A stretch of DNA of 6,032 nucleotides from Pedosphaera sp. (GTDB lineage: Bacteria; Verrucomicrobiota; Verrucomicrobiia; Limisphaerales; SIAT01). The translations under genes were made by a program, and so were the position numbers. The notes beneath the pieces are model-generated. The model worked only from the letters and a program-made list of their open reading frames with translations. It had not been told where the DNA came from and ran no database searches. Position 1 is the stretch's first letter. Each line of letters starts with the position of its first letter. The stretch covers positions 1 through 6,032 of the forward strand of contig SIAT01000112.1 of NCBI GenBank assembly GCA_009691645.1. Direction: 5' to 3'. Positions 1-4,845 of the stretch are shown here, one piece after another.

Positions 1-1
1 A

Positions 2-148
2 TCCTTCTGCATGGCCTGCTACGATGGCAACTACCCGGTTCCGTACGACCTCAAAGTGGACAAGTTGATCATCGAGAACCGTCGCTCGCGTGTGGAGAGC
101 CTCGGCGAGGCCATCGCCAAAGACCAGCGCCAGCCGCGCTTATTGTGA
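2..148 (+). CDS. purF: Amidophosphoribosyltransferase PurF, C-terminal end only (5' truncated by window)
   Basis: Only the last 48 codons and the TGA stop (146-148) lie in the window. The readable peptide starts SFCMACYDGNYPVPYD and ends QRQPRLL. The pattern C-x-x-C followed by (Y/F)xGxYP is typical of the C-terminus of the Bacillus-type PurF, where this cysteine pair (codons at 8-10 and 17-19) helps bind a [4Fe-4S] cluster; the E. coli enzyme lacks it. PurF is the first committed step of purine synthesis in the cytoplasm: PRPP plus glutamine gives 5-phosphoribosylamine. The position just upstream of purM and purD supports the call. The glutaminase and phosphoribosyltransferase domains are outside the window, so the enzyme's completeness cannot be judged. 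Confidence 0.88.
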   Translation, partial: SFCMACYDGNYPVPYDLKVDKLIIENRRSRVESLGEAIAKDQRQPRLL

Positions 149-185
149 TGTCGCAGCGCCACTCCGCCGGAATTTTTTTGCGTTC

Positions 186-1235
186 ATGAAACAGAAAGCC
201 TACGCCCGCGCCGGCGTTGATATCGATCTCGGCAACAAGCTCAAAGCGACGCTTCCGCAATTGCTCGCGGCCACTCATCGCCGCGAGGTGCTGGGCAAGG
301 TCGGCGGTTTCGGCGGCCTCTTCGCGCTCGATACGCGCAAGTACAAGCAGCCCGTGCTCGTCTCCAGCGTGGACGGCGTCGGCACCAAGCTGAAGATCGC
401 CTTCGCGATGGATCGGCACGACACGATCGGCGAGGACCTCGTCAACCACTGCGTCAACGACATCGCCGTGCTCGGCGCCGAGCCGCTGTTCTTTCTCGAT
501 TACCTCGGCACCGGCAAACTGCAGCCGCATGTGTTCACCGACATCATCAAGGGTTTCGCGCGCGGTTGCGCGGCCAATCGCTGCGCACTCATCGGCGGAG
601 AGACAGCGCAGATGCCCGGTTTTTATCAGGCGGGCGAGTACGACGTGAGCGGCACCATCGTCGGTGTCGTGGAGAAAGGCCGGATGCTCAACGGCCAAAA
701 GTCCGTGCGGCGCGGCGACGCCGTCATCGGCATCGAGGCGAGTGGCCTGCACACCAATGGCTACTCGCTCGCGCGACAGATTTTCTTCGAGAAGCTCAAG
801 TTCAAACCCAAAAGCCGCGTGGCGGAATTGGGCAACACGATTGGTGATGAGATGCTCAAAGTACACGTCACGTACGGTCCGCTCGTGCAGACGCTGCTGA
901 AGAAGTTCAACGCCAAGTCGGATGTGGTGAAGGCCATCGCGCACATCACCGGCGGCGGTTTTGTGGACAACATCCCGCGCACGCTTCCGGCGAACTGCGA
1001 CGTCGTCATTCACAAAAACTCGTGGGAGATGCTGCCCATTTTCCAGATTATCCGCGATCGCGGCGGCGTGGACGAAGCCGAGCTGTATCAGGTTTTCAAC
1101 ATGGGCGTCGGCATGACTCTCACTGTCGCCGCGGACAAAGCCGATGACGTGTTGCGGTTCATCCGCGCCGGCAAGCACAAGGCGTGGATCATCGGCGAAG
1201 TCGTGAAAGGCACGGGCGTGGCCCGCGTCATTTGA
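186..1235 (+). CDS. purM: Phosphoribosylformylglycinamidine cyclo-ligase (AIR synthetase) PurM
   Basis: The protein has 349 residues, close to the 345 of E. coli PurM. It closes the imidazole ring in de novo purine synthesis, turning FGAM and ATP into AIR in the cytoplasm. Family motifs appear in order: YARAGVDID at residues 6-14, SVDGVGTKLKIAF at 61-73, EDLVNHCVNDI at 83-93, GAEPLFFLDY at 97-106, IGGETAQMPGFY at 136-147, SGLHTNGYSLAR at 186-197 and HITGGGFVDNIPR at 253-265. The ATG at 186 is chosen because the conserved YAxAGVDID begins five residues later. The only longer in-frame start, a GTG at 90, would overlap purF and add a non-conserved leader. The ribosome binding site is poor (GGAA at 169-172, 13 bases from the ATG, with seven Ts between). 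It lies 37 bases after purF and 13 before purD, so co-transcription is likely. Nothing is missing or broken. Confidence 0.96.
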   Translation: MKQKAYARAGVDIDLGNKLKATLPQLLAATHRREVLGKVGGFGGLFALDTRKYKQPVLVSSVDGVGTKLKIAFAMDRHDTIGEDLVNHCVNDIAVLGAEPLFFLDYLGTGKLQPHVFTDIIKGFARGCAANRCALIGGETAQMPGFYQAGEYDVSGTIVGVVEKGRMLNGQKSVRRGDAVIGIEASGLHTNGYSLARQIFFEKLKFKPKSRVAELGNTIGDEMLKVHVTYGPLVQTLLKKFNAKSDVVKAIAHITGGGFVDNIPRTLPANCDVVIHKNSWEMLPIFQIIRDRGGVDEAELYQVFNMGVGMTLTVAADKADDVLRFIRAGKHKAWIIGEVVKGTGVARVI

Positions 1236-1248
1236 GTTTGAACGGGCG

Positions 1249-2547
1249 ATGAAGATCCTCGTCATTGGCTCGGGCGGGCGCGAGCACGCGCTGGTGTGGA
1301 AGTTGGCGCAATCGCCACTCGCCGCACGGATGTGGTGCGCGCCGGGCAACGCCGGCATCGTTGGCGAACGGCTCGCAAAGAACGGCTCGCCTGTCGAGTG
1401 CGTTCCTGTCAGCGCGGAAGATTTCGAGGCACTACTTGATTTTGCCCGGCGCGAGAAGCCCGATCTGACCGTCGTGGGTCCGGATAATCCACTCGCGGCA
1501 GGCATCGTGGATTTGTTTCAGGCGAACGGATTCAAGATTTGGGGGCCGAACCGGAAAGCCGCGCAGTTCGAGGCGAGTAAAGCGTTCTCGCAGGACTTCA
1601 TGGAGCGGCACGGTATCCCGACCGCGCAGTCCGGCACGTTCAACGAACCGGTGGCAGCAAAGAAATTCGCCGCTGCTCTCGGTGGTCGCTGCGCGGTGAA
1701 GGCCGATGGACTCGCGTTGGGCAAAGGCGTCCTGCTCACGACGAACGTGGCCGAAGCGGAGCAGGCGATTGACGAAATCATGGTGAGCAAGGCGTTCGGC
1801 GCAGCGGGCCAGCGCGTGGTCATTCAGGAGTTGCTTGAGGGGATGGAGATTTCGCTCCACGCACTCTGCGACGGTAAGGTGACGAAACTTTTTCCGGCGG
1901 CGCAGGATCACAAGCGCGCGCTGGATGGCGATGCGGGGGTGAACACCGGCGGCATGGGCACTTACTCGCCCGCGCCGTTTCTTGCGGACGCACAGCTTGC
2001 CGAGTTGGGCGCCGCGATTCTCCAGCCGTGGCTGCGCGGCTGTGCGGCGGATGGCATTGATTTTCGCGGGCTGATTTATCCGGGCGTGATGCTGACGAAA
2101 AGCGGGCCGAAGGTGCTGGAATTCAACGCGCGCTTCGGCGATCCCGAAACGCAAGTGTACCTCACGCGTTTGGAGAGCGACCTTGTGGAGTTGATGCTCG
2201 CGAGTTGCGAGGGCCGGCTTGCGGACATCGAACTCAAATGGAGCGCGCACGCCAGCGTCTGTGTGGTGATGGCGAGCGGCGGCTATCCGGGAAGTTATCC
2301 GAAAGGCAAAGTCATCACCGGTATCGAGGCGGCGGACGCGCTGCCGGCCACGAAGGTTTTCCATGCGGGCACGGCGTTCAAGGATGGGCGGGTGGTGACG
2401 AACGGAGGACGTGTGCTGGGTGTGACGGCGTGGCGGCCGACGCTGATGGAGGCCCGCGACGCGGCGTATGCGGCGGTGGAGAAAATTAGGTTTGAAGGGG
2501 CGCAGTTTAGAAGGGATATTGCTGCCAAGGCGCTGCGCGTCGGATGA
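1249..2547 (+). CDS. purD: Phosphoribosylamine--glycine ligase (GAR synthetase) PurD
   Basis: The protein has 432 residues (E. coli PurD has 429). It is a cytoplasmic ATP-grasp ligase that joins glycine to 5-phosphoribosylamine, the PurF product, to give GAR. The N-terminal domain starts MKILVIGSGGREHALVWKL, with the family's glycine-rich GSGGREHA loop at residues 7-14, and VVGPDNPLAAGIVD follows at 75-88. The ATP-grasp part shows VKADGLALGKGV at 150-161, ELLEGMEIS at 194-202, AQDHKRALDGDAGVNTGGMG at 218-237 and the metal-binding EFNARFGDPETQ at 291-302. The C-terminal domain continues to RVG at the stop. The ATG at 1249 starts directly at the conserved core, 13 bases after the purM stop, with no clear Shine-Dalgarno sequence. 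It ends 13 bases before the fusion gene, whose SHMT domain makes glycine, this enzyme's substrate. It is intact with no unusual features. Confidence 0.96.
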   Translation: MKILVIGSGGREHALVWKLAQSPLAARMWCAPGNAGIVGERLAKNGSPVECVPVSAEDFEALLDFARREKPDLTVVGPDNPLAAGIVDLFQANGFKIWGPNRKAAQFEASKAFSQDFMERHGIPTAQSGTFNEPVAAKKFAAALGGRCAVKADGLALGKGVLLTTNVAEAEQAIDEIMVSKAFGAAGQRVVIQELLEGMEISLHALCDGKVTKLFPAAQDHKRALDGDAGVNTGGMGTYSPAPFLADAQLAELGAAILQPWLRGCAADGIDFRGLIYPGVMLTKSGPKVLEFNARFGDPETQVYLTRLESDLVELMLASCEGRLADIELKWSAHASVCVVMASGGYPGSYPKGKVITGIEAADALPATKVFHAGTAFKDGRVVTNGGRVLGVTAWRPTLMEARDAAYAAVEKIRFEGAQFRRDIAAKALRVG

Positions 2548-2560
2548 ACCACCCACTAGG

Positions 2561-3013
2561 ATGAAGAAAGTTCTTTTCGTTTGCACCGGCAACATCTGTC
2601 GCAGTCCGATGGCAGAGGGTTTGTTTCGCCGGATGGTGGAGGGCCGAGGCGAATTCGAGGTGACCTCGGCGGGCTTGGGCGCGATCAACGGCCAGACGCC
2701 GAGCACGCACTCGGTGACGGCGTTGCGCGAGCGCGCGGTCGACATCACGGATCTCCGCAGCAGACAGCTCACGGCGCAGATGGTGCGTGAGGCCGATTAC
2801 ATTTTCGGGATGACCCACGGGCATGTGGACGGCATCAATCTCCTTTATCCGCACGCGGCGGAGAAGACTTTCCTGCTGCGCGAATTTGAGGAGGCGTTCG
2901 ACGCTTTCGAGAAGGACATTTTCGACCCGATCGGTGGGGATTATCCCATCTACCTGCAGTGTCGTGAACAGATTGAACAGGGTCTGAAGACCGCTTTGAA
3001 ATTCATCGAGCAG
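2561..3013 (+). other. Domain: low-molecular-weight protein phosphatase (YwlE/Wzb-like)
   Basis: Residues 1-151 of the fusion protein, the usual length of a complete LMW phosphatase. The catalytic P-loop C-x5-R-S is CTGNICRS, with nucleophile Cys8 and Arg14, followed by PMAEGLF. The general-acid loop is DPIGGDYPIY, with Asp122 as the likely proton donor. The family removes phosphate from phosphotyrosine, or from phosphoarginine in B. subtilis YwlE. The DPxGGxxxxY loop looks like YwlE, but the P-loop has Ile12 where YwlE has the Thr linked to arginine-phosphate preference. Substrate is therefore open. Arsenate reductase of the same fold is less likely, because I do not see the extra redox cysteine arrangement of ArsC. 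Confidence 0.9.
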
Positions 3014-4717
3014 ACATCCATGACGACCGGAGCCACCACGACTACCAGCACCATTCTCACCCTGGCCATCGGCGCCGATCACGGCGGTTTTCAGTTGAAG
3101 GAAGCGCTCAAGGCGCACCTCGCGAAGAGGGGAATTCGCGTGCAGGATTACGGTGCCAGCAGCACCGATTCCACCGATTATCCCGACTTCGCCAAACTCG
3201 TCGCCGAGGGTGTCGCGGGGCAGCAGGCGAAGTTCGGCTTGCTGGTTTGCAGCACTGGTTTGGGGATGAGCATCACGGCCAACAAGGTGCCGGGTGTGCG
3301 CGCTGCGCTGGTTTTCAATGACCAGATGGCTGCGCTGGCCCGCCGGCACAATGACGCCAACGTGCTTTGCTTCGGCGAGAGGCAGACCACGGCGGAGCAG
3401 GCGATCAAGATGGTGGACGCCTTCCTCGGCGCGACTTTCGAAGGCGGTCGGCATGAACGGCGCGTGAGCAAGATTGAGATTGCGCAGCGGCTCGAGAATG
3501 TGGACCCGGAGATCGCGCGAGTTGTCCGACACGAGCGCCGTCGGCAGCAGGAGAACATCGAGCTGATCGCCAGCGAGAACTTCACCAGCCCGGCTGTGAT
3601 GGAAGCGCAGGGATCGGTGCTCACCAACAAGTACGCCGAGGGTTATCCCGGCAAGCGCTGGTACGGTGGCTGCGAGTTTGTGGATGAGGCCGAGCGGCTC
3701 GCCATCGACCGCGCCAAGCTGATCTTCGGCGCCGAGCACGCGAACGTGCAGCCGCATTCCGGCTCGGGCGCGAACATGGCGGTCTATTTCGCCACGCTCA
3801 AACCGGGCGATAAGATGTTGACGATGGACCTCTCCCACGGCGGTCATCTCACGCACGGCAACAAGGCGAATTTCTCCGGCAAGTTTTACGAGATCGTCCA
3901 CTACGGCGTGCGCAAGGAAGACGAGCGCATCGATTACGATCAACTCGCCGAGATGGCGAGTCAGCACCGGCCGAAGATGATCACCGTGGGCGCGAGCGCC
4001 TATCCGCGCATCATTGATTTCAAGCGCATGGGCGAGATCGCCCGCGAGGTCGGCGCGCTGTTGCTGGCGGACATCGCGCACATCGCCGGCCTCGTCGCCG
4101 CGGGCATCCACCCAAGCCCCATCGAGCATGCGGACTTCGTGACCACGACTACGCACAAGACGTTACGCGGTCCGCGAGGCGGTCTGATTTTGTGCAAGGC
4201 GAAGTACGCGAAGGAAATCGATTCGCAGGCGTTCCCCGGTATTCAGGGCGGGCCGTTGATGCACGTGATCGCGGCGAAGGCGGTCTGTTTCCACGAGGCG
4301 CTTCAGCCGTCTTTCAAGACGTACCAGCAGCAGATTGTGAAGAATGCCGTGGCGCTCGCCGGCGGGATGCAGCGCAACGGCTACCGACTCGTCTCCGGTG
4401 GCACCGACAATCACCTGATGCTCGTGGATGTCGGCGCGCGCGGCGTCACCGGCAAGGATTGCCAGATCGCCCTCGACGAGGCGGGGATCACCTGCAACAA
4501 GAACACGATTCCGTTCGAGACTCGCTCGCCTTTCCAAGCCAGCGGTATCCGACTCGGTTCGCCTGCCGTCACCACGCGCGGGATGAAAGAGGCCGAGATG
4601 GCGGCCATTGCGGACATGATTAGCGAGGTGCTGCTCGACATAAAAAATGTTGACGCCGCTCACCGTGTCCGCGAACGTGTCCGTGAGTTGACCGCTAGAT
4701 ATCCGCTCCCGTACTGA
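2561..4717 (+). CDS. rpiB-glyA: Three-domain fusion: low-MW protein phosphatase - ribose-5-phosphate isomerase B - serine hydroxymethyltransferase
   Basis: One uninterrupted frame of 718 residues covers three enzymes normally made as separate proteins: an LMW phosphatase (residues 1-151), a Thr-rich linker (152-165), RpiB (about 166-305) and SHMT (about 307-718). The catalytic residues inspected in each are present, so this does not look like a decayed fusion or a chance read-through. The ATG at 2561 is chosen because the phosphatase core MKKVLFVCTGNICRS starts there; the frame stays open 31 codons further upstream, but that part overlaps purD and has no family character. AGG at 2558-2560 abuts the ATG and is too close to act as a normal ribosome binding site. 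The gene lies 13 bases after purD. RpiB supplies ribose 5-phosphate for PRPP. SHMT supplies glycine for PurD and one-carbon units. The phosphatase role is unknown. An ATG at 3020 could give a shorter RpiB-SHMT product. Domain assignment is secure; a single working polypeptide is inference. Confidence 0.93.
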   Translation: MKKVLFVCTGNICRSPMAEGLFRRMVEGRGEFEVTSAGLGAINGQTPSTHSVTALRERAVDITDLRSRQLTAQMVREADYIFGMTHGHVDGINLLYPHAAEKTFLLREFEEAFDAFEKDIFDPIGGDYPIYLQCREQIEQGLKTALKFIEQTSMTTGATTTTSTILTLAIGADHGGFQLKEALKAHLAKRGIRVQDYGASSTDSTDYPDFAKLVAEGVAGQQAKFGLLVCSTGLGMSITANKVPGVRAALVFNDQMAALARRHNDANVLCFGERQTTAEQAIKMVDAFLGATFEGGRHERRVSKIEIAQRLENVDPEIARVVRHERRRQQENIELIASENFTSPAVMEAQGSVLTNKYAEGYPGKRWYGGCEFVDEAERLAIDRAKLIFGAEHANVQPHSGSGANMAVYFATLKPGDKMLTMDLSHGGHLTHGNKANFSGKFYEIVHYGVRKEDERIDYDQLAEMASQHRPKMITVGASAYPRIIDFKRMGEIAREVGALLLADIAHIAGLVAAGIHPSPIEHADFVTTTTHKTLRGPRGGLILCKAKYAKEIDSQAFPGIQGGPLMHVIAAKAVCFHEALQPSFKTYQQQIVKNAVALAGGMQRNGYRLVSGGTDNHLMLVDVGARGVTGKDCQIALDEAGITCNKNTIPFETRSPFQASGIRLGSPAVTTRGMKEAEMAAIADMISEVLLDIKNVDAAHRVRERVRELTARYPLPY
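3014..3055 (+). other. Thr-rich interdomain linker with an in-frame ATG
   Basis: Residues 152-165 (TSMTTGATTTTSTI) join the phosphatase to RpiB. The stretch is low in complexity, with eight Thr among 14 residues, as expected of a flexible tether. It holds an in-frame ATG at 3020-3022 (Met154), about 13 residues before the first RpiB strand (LTLAIGADHGG), which is a possible internal start. No strong Shine-Dalgarno sequence precedes it. Confidence 0.7.
3056..3475 (+). other. rpiB: Domain: ribose-5-phosphate isomerase B
   Basis: Residues about 166-305 of the fusion protein, about the length of free-standing RpiB (E. coli 149 residues). It interconverts ribulose 5-phosphate and ribose 5-phosphate in the non-oxidative pentose phosphate pathway. 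Visible motifs are GADHGGFQLKEAL (171-183, with Asp173 and His174), TDYPDFA (205-211), LLVCSTGLGMSITANK (227-242, with Cys230 matching the catalytic Cys66 of E. coli RpiB), LARRHNDANVLCFG (259-272, with His263) and FEGGRHERRV (293-302). Having the catalytic Cys and the RHND motif favours a true RpiB over LacA/LacB-type galactose-6-phosphate isomerase subunits, although the families are close relatives. RpiB works as a dimer or tetramer, so the fusion should oligomerise. Confidence 0.93.
3479..4717 (+). other. glyA: Domain: serine hydroxymethyltransferase (PLP enzyme)
   Basis: Residues about 307-718 of the fusion protein, close to the full length of free-standing bacterial SHMT (about 415). 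It converts serine and THF to glycine and 5,10-methylene-THF. Motifs are ENIELIASENFTS (331-343), LTNKYAEGYPGKRWYGGCE (354-372), SHGGHLTHG (425-433, with His429 expected to stack on PLP), LLADIAHIAGLVAAG (501-515, with Asp504 and His507), TTTTHKTLRGPRGG (528-541, with Lys533 forming the Schiff base; codon 4157-4159), FPGIQGGPLMHVIAAK (558-573) and SGIRLGSPAVTTRG (661-674, with Arg664 expected to bind the substrate carboxylate). It follows RpiB with almost no linker. A GTG at 3464 could be an internal start, but no ribosome binding site is evident. Confidence 0.95.
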
Positions 4718-4736
4718 GGCCGGTTCCGCAGATCAT

Positions 4737-4751
4737 CTCCCGAAGAGGGGG
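4737..4751 (+). repeat. Short inverted repeat (5 bp stem, one G-T wobble)
   Basis: CTCCC at 4737-4741 can pair with GGGGG at 4747-4751 around the loop GAAGA; one of the five pairs is T-G. It begins 20 bases after the stop of the fusion gene. No T run follows, so it is not a standard intrinsic terminator, though it could stabilise the 3' end of the operon transcript. A 5 bp stem in GC-rich DNA can arise by chance. Confidence 0.3.
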
Positions 4752-4769
4752 TTCCAAGTGTGAATAACT

Positions 4770-4790
4770 CTGGGTCGCTGTTTGTCCCAG
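4770..4790 (+). repeat. Inverted repeat in rho leader (5 bp perfect stem)
   Basis: CTGGG at 4770-4774 pairs perfectly with CCCAG at 4786-4790 around an 11-base loop (TCGCTGTTTGT). It ends two bases before the GGAGG sequence at 4792. It lacks a following T run, so it is not a canonical terminator. It could be a leader hairpin, but the stem is short and the loop long. Confidence 0.3.
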
Positions 4791-4845
4791 TGGAGGAATA
4801 AGCTCCCTACGAATCACTAACCTACGCCTCAAAAGCCGTTATTTT

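Larger units (their letters stand above)
4718..4845 (+). promoter_or_regulatory. Intergenic region, probable rho leader
   Basis: These 128 bases are the only sizeable gap in the window. Visible elements are two short inverted repeats (4737-4751 and 4770-4790), a strong Shine-Dalgarno-like GGAGGAATAAG at 4792-4802, and an AT-richer run (4831-4846) just before the rho ATG. The GGAGG core is 49 bases from that ATG, and no ATG, GTG or TTG lies between them in any frame, so it does not serve an obvious start codon. I could not identify a convincing -35/-10 promoter or a hairpin followed by a T run. Autoregulation through the leader is known for rho in E. coli; extending that idea here is inference. 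Confidence 0.4.

Noticed and set aside
136..179. Inverted repeat GCGCT (136-140) / AGCGC (155-159) followed by seven Ts at 173-179, like a terminator after purF
   Set aside because: The stem is only 5 bp with a 14-base loop, and the T run begins 13 bases after it. The T run lies just before the purM ATG in a tight operon.
90..185. GTG at 90 as an earlier start of purM
   Set aside because: It lies in the purF coding region, and the extra residues do not match PurM. The conserved YAxAGVDID motif follows the ATG at 186 directly.
2468..2560. Longer N-terminus for the fusion protein (31 extra in-frame codons)
   Set aside because: It would overlap the end of purD and add a basic peptide with no family character. 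The phosphatase family starts at the MKKVLFVCTGN segment.
2507..4156. Long open frame on the minus strand (549 codons) opposite the fusion gene, and similar long minus-strand frames at 1432-2772 and 69-1505
   Set aside because: They lie opposite well-supported plus-strand genes in GC-rich DNA, where antisense frames are often open. Their translations are rich in His, Arg and Ala and show no recognisable family.
4650..4716. TTGACG (4650-4655) and TTGACC (4688-4693), resembling -35 boxes for a rho promoter
   Set aside because: At the expected spacing of about 17 bases the hexamers are GAACGT and GTACTG, poor matches to TATAAT. Both sites lie inside the SHMT coding region.
2468..4717. The fusion as an artefact of missed stops between separate genes
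   Set aside because: Both junctions were read codon by codon and contain no stop, and the family motifs stay in one frame across both. A sequencing error that removed stops at two junctions while keeping frame is unlikely, though raw reads would settle it.
4715..4831. TGAGGC (4715-4720) and GCCTCA (4826-4831) as an inverted pair bracketing the intergenic region
   Set aside because: One 6-base complementary pair is expected by chance in a region this size. It is not extended in either direction, and the first copy includes the stop codon of the fusion gene.
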